From contig NW_024104439.1 in the NCBI RefSeq assembly GCF_003945595.2, positions 208,501 to 272,500 of the forward strand: 64,000 nt of DNA, given 5' to 3'. Below are positions 1-13,700 of this stretch, piece by piece. The notes under the pieces are model-generated. The model was not told where the DNA came from and did not search any database. It worked only from the letters and a program-made list of their open reading frames with translations. Position numbers and translations under genes: made by a program. Origin of the DNA: Pipra filicauda. Taxonomy: Eukaryota > Chordata > Aves > Passeriformes > Pipridae. Numbering within the stretch: position 1 is the first letter of the stretch; every line of letters begins with the position of its first letter.

Positions 1-1549
1 TGTTTGCTGCGTCCCTCAATACAGACGTGCTCAAAAACAAAACCACCTATTCTACTATCTCATAGCAGAGGACCCCACTCTTCCTAAAGCAAGAAGAGCA
101 ACTCCTCTTGAGTAGTGTCTAAAAGAACAAAATTTCTTACATGAGCAACACAACGACAATGAAATTCTAATTGACCATTAACCAACTGTAAAGGGAAAGG
201 TTTTGGTAAGGTTTGTCATGTTTAACCCATCTTTATATTACATAAAAAGCCAGAAGCCCTCTCTGTATTAGGAGGTGGAAAAAGTTAAAAATTCAACTAA
301 GCCTACCTAAAACTAGAATTTTATGTTTTTTCCCTCCCTCTGGTAGTAAATCTCTTTTGAGAAGCTTCCACACAATTTAGAGCACTCCTGCACAAACAAC
401 TGTAGTAGTACAGACAGTACGTCATGAGACCAGCTTCCTGTTGTGCCAAAACCAGGTCTAGAAGCACTCACTTTAAGCAGCTGCCAATTATTATTTTTTT
501 TTTTTGTGCTGCACTGAATTATCAAGTCAACTAGGTTTTAAATGAAAATTGAAGAATTTGAACTCGGAAACCCCTCTACTTTTGATTCCTCTCTGCCTTG
601 TACAGATTTTAGAAGTCATAAAGGTTTGGCCAGAAGGAAGTTTTTAGCCTTTATGTATCTAAAAAACTTCCTCTCTTTAAATCTTAAAGGCAAATAAAAT
701 ACTTACTAAACAGCACAGATTGTCTCCTTTTTACTGAAATACAGATTGGCAGCAATTGTGAAGCCTGCAGTGCCATACTCCAGTGATTCTTTAATACTGA
801 CATAAATATGGACATAAAGCTACAAATACACTCTGATGACTCGTAACTGGACTCAATGCAATACAGAGTATTTTGTCTATTTGAAAGGGTACTTTTCCAA
901 AGGTCATAACTTCTCAATATGAAATTTTAATTAATAGGAGATTGTGAGGAACAAAAGTTATAAAAAAAACACTCAGTCCTTCCTGGAGTAGAATTTATTG
1001 AAGTAATATATCTAAAGAATACATAGTAAAAATAACATTCATACAGTTTTAAGTCTGAATATAAAAAGTAAGACTAGATTGTGAGGAAACATCAGAAATC
1101 CATTTAAACTTCCATTCTACAGTTATGTATTCTATTTCTACCTAGTAACCTAATGAAATCATTTTACTGCTAGAGGTGTAACAGCAGTATTTATAACGCA
1201 AAACTCCTTAGATTCTTAAATAATTCAGATGTTGTATTAGTGAATATACTTACTAGCATTCATACAAGCAAATAAACCTCAGCAAAACCAAGCAACAGTT
1301 TGTATACGAAATCTACTCATGAGTTACAACTAAGACAACTTCTAGTTTCTAAATTCTACAAGATGGAAGTATGTTTTACAGATTTTTAACATTTAATCAA
1401 GTTTCAGGACACCATCCTTGTCAGAAAGGTACACCCAGCATGCTCAGCTGTCAGGCTTGTTGTACGTGACAGCCTATTCTAAAATACTCCTTATACACTG
1501 CGAAATGCTGATAATTGATGTTCTTTCAAAAGAATTAAATTTAACTTAC
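1..1549 (-). other. FBXL5: FBXL5 intron 5 (partial)
   Basis: AT-rich intronic sequence downstream of the F-box exon. I searched both strands for the expected acidic exon that follows the F-box in this family and saw none. No repeat was recognised. The small open frames here have no recognisable product. Confidence 0.8.
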
Positions 1550-1732
1550 CTCTGGCCCAGCGAACAGGGTAAAGGTGTTTCCAGAGAGATCCAGTTTTAG
1601 CCAACTGTGACCATTCAGTGCTTACTTGACTACACTGACATAACTCTTGGGGGTTAAGGTAACTGAAAATGGTCACCATTACTTCAGGAGGGAGATTAGT
1701 AATATTTGTGGTGTGCCCTGTTACTTCAGTTT
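1550..1732 (-). CDS. FBXL5: FBXL5 coding exon 5 (F-box)
   Basis: Begins after ATATTTCAG (minus strand) and ends before GTAAGT. The translation contains the F-box: L-P-P-E-V at its start, then [10 protein letters not shown], then W-K-H-L-Y-P at the end. This segment binds SKP1 and links the protein to the CUL1 ubiquitin ligase. The exon starts at phase 1 and ends at phase 1 (Gly codon split). The next exon was not found in 1–1549 and must be beyond the window edge. Confidence 0.95.
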
Positions 1733-4700
1733 CTGAAATATAGAAAGTGTGTGTTAAGTGATGCACAGCCTCATAGCTTTAAATAACAGTAGTGGAACTC
1801 ACATTTTGACTATGACAATCAAAAAAAGAGTGTCTAAAAATGTTTATCAATTGTTCGGTAAAAGATAAGTATCAGTTTAGCTTTAAAGAGCTTTCACTGT
1901 AATAACACCTTGAACAGCAACAATAGCTTAATTTTCTGTTTGCCACTTTCTCAACCGACTCCTTTATTCCAACCGAGACCTCCCAAGGGTTCGAAAAAGC
2001 CCCGGACAAAAGTAAATTGCTGCTACTCAGCTACAGGAAGATAAAAGCAGTACCTACTATAAGTTAAATGCTTTAAAAAAAAAATGCCTTCGGTCACAGA
2101 TGATACATGTACCTGGTTTGCCACATTCCCAGGAAACAGTACCAGCACATGGAACCTACCAGCTGGGACCACTCCCACTGAAAGCACTCAACCTCTCAAC
2201 TAGGACACAGACAGAAGTCCATGCTCAACCTTTGCAGCTGTCTCATATTTTATTTCTGACCACTGTAATTATTACTTCAGTGTAGTAACAGCAGGAGGAA
2301 CCATTTCCAATAGTTCCCTTATCATCATAGTACAAAGAGAGCAGAAAACTATGTAAAGTAACAAATTCACAGCTTCGGTTACTGAGGTTTTTTGTCATTT
2401 TAAGAGATTTTTAATGTTTTGTTTTAGGACAATTTCCTTGAGAAAAATATTTCTAAAAGAGTTTTCAGGAGTCCTCAGAAATAGCAAGTTTCAAAAATTA
2501 ACAGTTTTACTTTTAGAGTACCTAAGACTTTACAAGCATCAAATTTCTTTTTGCAAAGAAGCTTCAAAAGAGAGTATAATGTAAACTTTATCCCGCAAAA
2601 AGCTATTGCTACTTTGGAAATTAAATACAGTTTCACTTGGTGAATCAATATTTATTTGTACACCTAGTGTGTTGCTGCAGGTAAATTACAGAGAATTTTG
2701 CATGAAAATGCAGTTTAAACCTGTACAAGAATGCAAGCTGTGTTATTTTCTTCCCTTTTTAAAAAAATAAATGCAAGAGACATACTCTCCTCTAAAACAC
2801 AACCTTTACAGAATTACTACTGTCCCAAAACCACTATTCCAGCTAGACTTAACAGCAAGTAATGCCATAGGGCTACTTCTGTCACATTCATCTGTTAAGA
2901 CTCAACAGTATTTCACAGAATGGACCATGATCTTTTCTGAAGGCTTCATCTGGAGGGCAGAAAATGACCAGTTGAGTAGTTCACAGAAGTCAAGTTTCAT
3001 CAAAAAAATCTCATTACAGAGTAATTTTTCACATTTTTTCTAAAGAGAACAGCACATCTTATCAACACCACACACAGTTCATGACAGCTTGCTCTACTTA
3101 CCAGTCTCACATCTCAGTATTACACTTTTGGTACACTAATTCCCCTTCTTTGGGGCATTAACTCTTCTTTGTTAAGAGCGAAAACTGTAAATACCAACAA
3201 CTTAGACTGATTCAGCAGTCATAAAACAAGCCTGAATTGTACTTTGGTAGTTATCCATTTACTCTAAGTTTCACCAGAAAAGGTAGTTAGAGATGAATGC
3301 AAAATAAATATCCACTTTCAGAATACACATTTCATCTGACCTATTCACATGTTTCACAGATTCATTCCCTTGCATTACTTCAGTTTCTTAATGATTCCTG
3401 AGAGGCCCAGGGAAGTTAGGTAATGGAGTTGGGAAGGTGAGTTGTTTTTAATTTGAAATATTGTTACTTGGCTAACAATTCTGCATTATTAAACCATCAA
3501 CAGAAAAGCTTACAAAGCTATCCTGAACTCCAGGAATGAAATGCAGGGTCTGCAAATAGAAAATATAATTTCAGTGGAAGCGTAAAATTAGAAGCTAATT
3601 ATAATTTCTGTCTGTTTATTGTACCAAATATTAGCATGGGAGGGAAGGGAGCATAAGAAGGCAGAGAACAGATAAACAGTGAAGTACTATCTACACAACA
3701 ACCTGCCAAGAAGCCTGTATCAAACAGTAAAGTTCCTGAAGTTTCAAAACTGGTGTGAAGAAATGCCCATATAAGAACTATTCTATCTACCCATACATAA
3801 CTTTAGCTATGTCATGGGTGTGGTTTTTTTAGATAAAAACTGCAGTTTGAAAATTACTTTAATTAGATGCTTCACCTTGATCTGCCTTCTCGTCCACAGA
3901 ATACTTGAAGACCTTCTGAAGCTCTTCTGCTTGATTCCACTTACTAAACCCTCTGAATTCTGCAGCCTCTTTCTGTGAGCAGTGCTGTGCAATTACTTTC
4001 TTCTTAATATCTTTTAGTTCTTCATAAGTAAAGTATTCCATCAACATTGGCTGAAAAACCTAAAGCAAAGGAAAAAGGGAAAAAAAATATGGTGCTGACA
4101 GACATAACATTACACAGACCTAGCAACACAAAATTTCCAATTTCAATTCTCTCAAAGTAAAACATGTCATACATTAAGTGAAGCTAAGGACAGGACCACA
4201 GAAGTTCTGAATTCCAACCCTTTGCTTGCCAACTGATAACTGCACAGTATCAGACAAGCTGTTCACCTGTTTTCCCCACCAGAAAAGGGAAGTGATTAAA
4301 GCTCCTCAACCTATGTAACTTATTGAGTACTCACTCGGAAGGCAAAGCAGCAAGGAAGAAAAACATGAGAAAAGACTTCCCTTGGACAGACTTTGGAAGA
4401 AGATGTTTCCCAGTTTTTGGATACCCATAAATCATCAGACTGGCAATACTAGTCTGTGTTTCAAATATAGGTCAGAGGCTGTTTGGGAGTGCCAATTTGA
4501 GTCATGAAGCACTGGTTTACAGGACCTCTCTTTTTTCAATCAAGTTTTGCTACACATCCCTTTAAATAACTACTTGCTGCAAACAAATCCCAGCCCCAGT
4601 GGACTTCTGTTATCAGTTTTTTAAACAATCAGGATTTCATCATAAACTTTCAACACATTCATGGTTTCAGAATGTGTCACTTTCCAGTCAGGGAACTTAC

Positions 4701-7700
4701 AATGACACCATAGTCCTAAATGCAAATTAGCATAGCAACAGAAACAGAGAATTGAAAAAAAAGAACCTCTAAGCCCTTAGTCTCTATTCAGTCATTCCAA
4801 ATCCCAGAGAAGATCACCAAATCTGAGGAAAATTTTTACCTACCTCCTCTTCCTCTTTCATATGAGGAAGGAAATCCCTGGTAAAGGCTTCCAACCTCTC
4901 CTTCAGCTGTTTCGCATAGTTTAGCTGTTCATATTCATTCTGAGAAGAAAGCAAAGATTTAATGATTGTCCAATCTCATCCATTGAAGGACTGAACTGTC
5001 AAATAAACTAGTTTCCAAGGAAAGCCCATTATGCCTTCCCCGTGCATGCAGCATGTTTGCTCTATTTCATGTAAAGAATGTGTTTGCTTATGAAGCTGAC
5101 AGTCCGTACTGGCCCCTTAATAGGCAGAGCAAAGTATTCCCTTCCTGCCTGGTTCCAATTTATTTTGTTAGCATATATGGATTCATTTGTCTAATCCCAT
5201 TTTTACTTCACTGTAAAGACTGAAATATGCCAATCTCACAGTCTCACACAAAGTTCAAAGTAGTAACTGACTAATTTAAGTATTTGCATAGTTTGCATAA
5301 GAATTATTCTGGGACACATTTTAGGATGAAGTTCCACTTCACCTTTTAACTGAATACATTTTACATTAGTTATTCTAAAATTCTACCTTCCAAACTATAA
5401 TTGGAATTTATAGTCAGACATGTATAGATATTTACTTTGGAAATTGAAAGAACTCTTAAATAAAGTAACTGATTTTTAAACACTTAAGTTAGACCAACCT
5501 CATCTATCAGTTTGTTAGCTTGTTCTCTGTGCCAGTAATAAGAAGCTGGCTCTGAAGTCTGCCCAGTAATTGCAACACATTGAAGTTCCTTGTAACTTTT
5601 ACAGTAAATGCTGTTTTTCTTTTCAAACTTCTACAACATCAAGAACCCTGACTATTACAGAGAAAAGCTTAAGTCATCAGTTTAAATTGAACTAATCACA
5701 CCCTAAAAATAGTTGAATAGTTCACATATAAGAAATCTGATTTTGCACACTTAAGAAGTCAAGTAACTTGCATCCTATTAGAGAAGGTGTAACACAAAGC
5801 CCAGCGTTAAATTTCCCTTCTCTTTCCCTTTCCTTCATTTTCTGATTCATTAATGGAAACAAGATAAATCTTATATGGGAAAATGAAATCAATCAACTGC
5901 ATATTTAGTATTTATCTTACTGAAAATTCAGACCACACATACTAGAAATGTAAAATGAGATCTTAAATTACTACTGGAGACTACAGTTCTTACAGTACAG
6001 GAAGGGGCTGCTGAGCTGGGTATCCCAGGGGAAAGACATGGTGGAATTAAAGTAGGATTCTACTGGAGAAGAGCTTTACTTTCAGTCACTGTCAAAAAAG
6101 CCAGCTGGAGAAATAATATTTAGAGTTTTTAGAGGACTGGCACATTAACAGCATTACTGAGCTAGAAATTACTGGAAGGAGTACATGACTCACAGAACAA
6201 ACAATGCTGCTTTTTTTGTAAGTCTGGGAATCATCTCCATTTGTGACAATAATACAACACTATGTACCACCAAAAAAAGGATACTTGAGGTTTCCTAACA
6301 AACTAATAAAAAACATTATTTCTATAGCCAGAAATTTTTTTGACCAGTTAGCAGAGCAGTCTTTATATTTGAATTTCCACATTGTCTCTCCAAAACACCT
6401 CCAATTATGCAGTGATGGCTATCTGTCACAAAATACATCTCTGAAAAGAGTTTTTACTAGAGATTTAGTAATTGTGATGAACGGCAAAAGAGTCTGTGTT
6501 TCAGACTGGGAAGTATCAAGAAACTATAAATGTTTCTTCTTCCTCCTTAGGAATAATATTCTCCTTATTGAGAATATTAAGAATTGAGGCAAACTAATAT
6601 GTAATCACAGCATGATTCCCTTAGGGCACAAATCCTTCTCCTAGTCTACTTACCTTCACATTCTTTAACCCTTTCTCAAAGAGGCTAAGCATCTCTGAGA
6701 GTTTGTTGTCCGAGTGCACATTGTACACTGTCCGGCTACGCTGCTGAAGCAAACCAATGATACACTCATTTTCAATCTGCTCATGCATTTTAAACTCCTT
6801 GAATGTGGCATAAAGAGACTGCAGCAGAGCCCGAAAATCATTGTTGTTGGAGAAGTTGGTCTTGGAAAGCTGGAAGAAAGAAAAGCTCATTAAAAAACAA
6901 CGAAAATCATGTCAAACTCAAGTTAAATCCTTAGAACAGTTATTAGCTCCAGTGATTTGCTGCTTTCATTACTTATAAAAGCTGAACACCTTCAGTTTTT
7001 TACATAAACAGAAGCCAGTAAAATCAAAGTTGTATTTAAGTAACATAAGCCAATCTTGTGAAACACTGAGGTAAACAAATGTAGAAAGATTTCCGGGCAG
7101 AAATCAATGCAATCTCCTCAGCCCAGCACGTTACTGAAAGTCTGAGCCCCTCTCCCAGATCTGCATTTTAGTCTCTACCAAGAAGCCATTAACAAATCCT
7201 TTTGTCTACCTTTAGGGATGTATTATCTACAAGGAACATTGAGTCCTACCACCAAATACAAACTACGCTAACTGTTGAAAGTTTCCCATGGACCAAAAAC
7301 CAACAAATCAAGACAGTACAAAGTTCTAGGTAACACAGTAGTGCTATTTTTACATGTCTACAGTCACCATTGGCAACAATACGTTTTCAAACTGCATTTT
7401 CCTCTGGTGACTTTAGAAAAACTGGGTTTCTTCCATTCTTACGTTTTAATCCATGTCCAGCTTCAAGAATCATAGCCCACAGCAGTATACAAGAGAAAGC
7501 ATTCCAAAAGTATAAAGTTTTTAATTTAATTCACAAAACAAGTCACTGGAATAGTCAGCAGTGCCTTAGTTTACAAAGGCTCTGGAATCTCAAGGTTTAA
7601 CAAGAAATGGGCATCTGAGAGATACATGTTCATACACAGTACTTACATCAAAAAAAAATACAAATTGAGATATGTAAAACTTTTTTTCATTTAAAAAACC

Positions 7701-10700
7701 CTAAATGTACTTACTCATTGTGACATTGCATTGCCACTTCCTGGCAACCACCAGCAATGCAACTGAAACACACTGGACACCTGCCAAGTTCTTATGCAAC
7801 TCCAAGTCAGCTGTACATACTGTACATTACATGCTGTACATATGAGCAAAATGACTCATTATGGAAAAACAAATTTACTTAGCTTCAGAAGAGAAAGAAA
7901 ATAATGCACAATTAAGAAGCGTTTTGTTGGGTTTTTTCCCCAATAGACCAACTACTGGCGGGTCAGAAAAAAACTGATGTTTGTAACACGCTGTGTTAGG
8001 ATTTGAGGCACACATTGTTATGCACATATCACTAACAGGAAAAGATCTTGGCTCCAAAGACATTTCTATCCTATACTAAGCTCAGAGAACGCAATACACA
8101 GAGCAGTGGTACCAGACGAAACCGAAGGCTTGACTTTCCATGTTGAAAAGCAGAAGCCTGAGCAAGCACAGGAGATGGGCACAGAAGCAACTCTCCAGGA
8201 CAGCCTCCTCACCTCCCACCATTTGTGAATCAGACCTCAATAAAGAAGTGTGTTTTCTCATGTAGCATTTCTTTTGATTAAGGACTGTGTCAAAATAGTT
8301 CATTCTACCCATAAGGATCCACAGCACCCCAAAGACCCTTTTCCCCCCAAGAATCCCATTTGCTCCCAAATGCTTGGCATTTTGATTGACTTAAAATGTA
8401 AACAAGACTGTAGTGGATAACAGGAAGGTTACACAAATCTACTGTATTTTGTGGTTGGCTTTAAAAAAAAATTAATTCATAAAATTGGTCCTGATAAAAA
8501 AATACCTTCTCATCTTCCTGACTCAAAGTCTTTTTAAGACTCAAAATTTTCTGCTGAACCTACCTTATCATCCACAAATCTGAAATAAATTAAGAATCCC
8601 TTTGTGCATGCAATTTAAGAACATCTGTTACAAATGTATTGTTATAGAAGTCACTGTAACATGAAACACTCGTATATTCACCTCTGCTACTGAGGCTTCC
8701 AGCAGATATCCAATTGATGAGGAACTATGGAGAAGATATTGAAGTTTAATGACTATACTTGAATCAGAAGTCATTGTATTAAAAAGGCCAGCCAAAGCTG
8801 AGAACTGGCTTTTCAGAGGACAGGTAGCCTAGCAACAAAGTCACTCGGTCAGACCTGTAATTTCATTACTAGGCTGATGAAGTCTTATGATGGGGGACCA
8901 AGACTATTAACAGACGGCAGCTGCTCCATTCCGAGATCCACTTTTCACCAGCTCTACACAAGGAAAACTAGTGCAGGAGTTTAGCAGTGCGAGAAGAAAA
9001 CCACCACCCCCCGAACTCAGACAGAGAATGGCAAGGGGGTGGAAATGGACTCTACTACGGGTATTTGTTGGCTCGTCAAAAATATAAAGCACAGTGCATG
9101 TGAGCCCTGAACAGCCTTAAAATACACCACACTAAACCAATGATCAGAGCCACAGGTGTTACAGATACCTGGGAGTTTTCTGGGCTTTTGAAGACATTAC
9201 ATTTAAACAGCTGAACATTACAGCGCAACTTGTTTTATGTTTGGAATGCAAACTCTAATTGAGGAGCAGTACGACAAGAGCAACAGTTCTGGTGACTCCT
9301 GAAATTTAAGAATTGTTCATAATCCTAACAGCACGAGCAACTGGCCAAACAACATTCAGCCCTTTGCATTGCAAAGTCTGTTTTAAACACTTCAGAGACC
9401 TTTGGCCGATGCAAGTATAGTCTAGAAGTAGCCAGGGGCTTTTAAATTCAGTATTAACTTTTTTATTAAATCCTTATTAAAATAAAATAAATGATGCAAC
9501 TAAAGCATAGCTATGCTTGAAAACTCTTTGTAGCTCAGACAATCATATGCCAGTTTTAGGTGAGTGTCCAAGTCACTGGACTACACCAGAGCTATTAACA
9601 TGCTCAAGATGAATGTACAGAGTTGTAGCAAACACACATCCTTCCATACTCTAAGATACTAAATTTTTGTGCTTCAAGAACAAGATACCAATACTGGCAA
9701 TACTAACAGTAATTGTTATTTATACAGTGTTTCATGTTCACAACACTCAACTGAAAGAAACTCTACATTCAACTCCTGCATCTCCTTTGTGGCTTTAGTG
9801 CTTTAATTAAAAAAATGAAACTTTCTGTCCAACGGAGACAGAGATATTTCTACACCCACGATGCTGTGAATAAATAGGGAAGCTCAAGACTGCTAATTAA
9901 ATCACCAAATAAAACCCAGTATTTACTTGGTTTCTGGGAGTGTTTTACACATGTGCCAATATGGAAAAATGTCATCTTAGAAGAAGAAAATTAATTTTCC
10001 AGTAATGTTAGCTTACAGTGAGTAAACTGAAACAGTTTTTTTCCTAATAACTATGCCAAAAATATATTTAATGAGTGAAAAAGGTTTGCTCCTTCCTTAA
10101 AAATATCCAAGCATATTATGAACTGACTGAAGGAGAAATCAGCAAACAGGACTAAAGAAAAAGTAAGCTGCTCTTATCAGACTTGCACAGCAGTAAGCAA
10201 AGTCTATACTGTGTTCTAACTTTCCCAGTATCCCTCTATTCCCAACTACAAGCTGAAAAACAACAAAATTATGAGGAAAAGAACAGGAGAGGGAAAATTG
10301 ATTTTTCCACTCTCCTCAGAGATTTCACAAATTTAAAATGGAATAACTACTCAAGGTCAAAAAGTTTAACGCGGCTACAAATTCACAAACAGCTTTATTT
10401 CAAATGAAGATTTTCACCACCAGCACCTGCAAATTCTGAACAATCACTAATGCTAAAAATTCAGTCTGGAATCTAAAAAAAATTGAAAATATTTTTTCTT
10501 CCTGATCTTCTTGATCAATTGTTGTTTTTTTTTCATGTATCATCACAAGTAACATTTTTGACAGGTCAAGTTCCTATATATTCTGCTTTCTATGTGTAAC
10601 CACATTAAGACTTACACAACCAGTTGATAGCCACTGGATGTGAAATAAAAGACAATATTTCTGATGATCAATGTAGACTAGATTTCTACCACTAGTTAAC

Positions 10701-13700
10701 TCAGCAGATTTAAAACTAATTTAAAACTAATTTAAAAAATAGTAAAATCTTTTTCATTTTGGAGCCATCAAATAATTTTGGTTAAAAGAAAAAAGATATT
10801 AGGATAAATATCAGAAAAAGTTTTTCACTCAGAAGGTGGTTGGGCACTGGAACAGGCTCCCCAGGGAAGTGGTCACAGCACCAAATCTGTCTGAGTTCAA
10901 GAAGTTTCTGAACAATGCTCTCAGGCACATGTTGTAATTCTTGTGGTGTCCTGGGTAGGGCCAAGAGCTGGACTCGATGTTCCTCATGGGTCCCTTCCAA
11001 TTCAGCATACTTGATGATTCTATTCTATGATTCTATGAAAAAAATTATTTTTAGAACAGCACCAGGAAAAAAGAAGCAGCATTACTAGTTCAGCTACAAC
11101 TTTTCACTCTTACATTTTTAGGTATTATCACTTCACATATGCAACAGCATTAAAAGTCAAAGGACAGAAATCTGGACTCTGCAGAGATATTACCTCAATT
11201 TTATGCACAAGAAAATGGAGGAACAAAGACCACAACAAGGTGTGCCTGTGTCAATACCAAGAGCATGTGGTTTCATGTTATACTTAATCTACTGAAAATT
11301 AGGGTGTGGGGGTGGAGGAGGAAACACAGAAGCAGCAGCCCTGCCCCTGCTTCTAGCTGTACATTCCTGCTGCTTTCCTGGAGTGTGTGCTAGCAATCAT
11401 GCAGCTGCAAGACAAACCCATGTGTTGTACTGATCCAGTAAAATGTTGTGCCTTTTTGCAGATTTGTTTTTTCACCTGGTCAGCGCACTAATAACACCCA
11501 ACTATAGGCAATGTCTTTTAGGAATCCACAAGAAGTTCGGTTTACATGGTCCCCAAGGAAGAACTAGGGTGCAGAGATAGCCTAGCAAAGATGACTGTCC
11601 CAGTGTCACCTCTCCTTGGTTTACTCTATGTAGAGGTATATGAGGTGAACAGTAAGAAAATTGGCTGCTTCATGCTCCAGCTGTTCATATGTTTGAAGCC
11701 TTAAATCAGAGGAGAAATACAGTTTTCTACCCTGGGTGCTTTTCTTGGCAGTGGGTCAACTCAAAATAATAGTAATTAATTAGGCAGGTAGGACAGAATC
11801 TGGCAGAACTCAACAAGAAATTCAGAACTTTCAAGTGCCCTTCTGTCCATTGTTGTCCTTCCTACACAATCCTGTCCTCTGTGTAATCTTGTCAGTTGTT
11901 TTGCAGCATAACTAAAACCTTGAAATAGCGTCTCAAAAAAAAAACCAAAAAAACCCAAACCAAAACCAAACAACAAACACTGTATTAACTCAAAGATTCA
12001 GGCAGACAAAATTATTTTGTTTTTCAAAGAGCATTGGCAACACAGAAAGTAAAATCTTGTACTCTCTCTATTTTGAAAGGCTAAGGTCAAGCTGACAAAT
12101 GCCAAGCATAAGAGTACAATGGATGTGAAAAACCCTACGGGTATCTCCATTTTTATTTTCCATTTTTTCATTTCCATTTTTATTGGTGTCTTTCACATCA
12201 GTATCTTGCACTACATACACGTCAATTTTGTCTAATGAATGTCCGTAGATCCGTTTTTGAATCATGAAGAGCTTTTCACAAAGAGATATAAATAACGATA
12301 TGGGACTGACTGCACCAAGATTTTCAATGATGCAATTGCTGCGAGTGTCAGATCCCCCTGGGGACCACAGGAAAAGCACAACTCAGGAAGCACTGGTAAA
12401 ATCACCTAAGCCTACTCCACCATGCGGTTTCCACAAGCAGAGGTTTACCAGGGATGGAGGGACACAGGCTGTTACCAGGTCTGCAGACATAATTTAAAAA
12501 CATTTAAAAAAATAATTAAAGAAAAATCTAGTAAGGATATGAACTACAAGGGCCTTGAATGAAAGCATGATGAACACCTGCAATGATGCTGTTATTTAGC
12601 TGTGTCACATCATTCTAGATGCCGTAGAAGACTTCTTTCCTGTCTTATATCCTCAAGGCTACAGGTTCCCAGAAACACCTGGTCTTCTGTCCTTCTGTCA
12701 GGACATACCTGAAGTCCCATGAGTGAAATAACAGCAGTCTCAAGGCTCCTCCCCACTCTCCCACTGCACAAACACACAAACTACAACCACAGTAAAAATG
12801 CCTTTGTCCCTCTGCATCAGTCTCACTGCAATTTCCTAACACAATCAAAAGGAGGGCACTGGAAAAATTCCCCTCTCCAGCTTAATTCATCTTGGCACTA
12901 ACTGCAAAAGCAAGAAGCCAAGTCTCTCAAGAATTACAACTTACACTATTTAATCAGTTAAAGCATATTCTAGGATAGCTGCATAAAACCTGTACTAAGA
13001 CTGATACACACTAATTACAGTGTCTGGATTTTTAGATGAAATCAGTTTCTTTTTTTTTTTTTTTTTTTTTTTTTTTGTGCCACAGAATATGAGACAATAA
13101 ATCATTGTTGCTTAAAGCAGAGAAGGGCAAAGGTGGGTTGTTACTGCTCTCCAGAACAGGCTGGGAGAGAGGACAAAAGATCAGAGTGATATCCAAAAGG
13201 TGAAAAGAAAACTTTTTTCCTACAATTCAAGGGCAAAATTGCTGATAAGCAAATACTGGGAAATAAAACTGCTACTATGTCTGGCATAAGAAAATACCCT
13301 CAGGTTCTTCTTAGGAAGGTAAAAAAGATACAAAAGGGAAGCATCTGACAGGTAAGACAAAATAGGTGTTTTGTTACATTGAAGAAATGGTGAGGCTTGA
13401 GGTGGCAACAAGAACTAAAAGCGTCCTGATAAACGGAGCGAAATCACCCTGTAGGTTTGAAGAGCTTCACTTAAACTCCAAACAAGTTTTACCACTGTCA
13501 TCCTCCATTTCAGACCTCCTCTGACACTTTAGTTAAAATGCATTTATTTTAAAATGTAGATATTTAAAACGCATTGTCACTTCCAGATTCATCTTCAAAA
13601 TATTCTTCTTCATAAAAAAAAATAGTTCAAAGCTGTCACTTCCCAATAGTCATGACAAAAATTTACTGAACTATTCAGCATCCAGAAGCTAAGATGGAAA

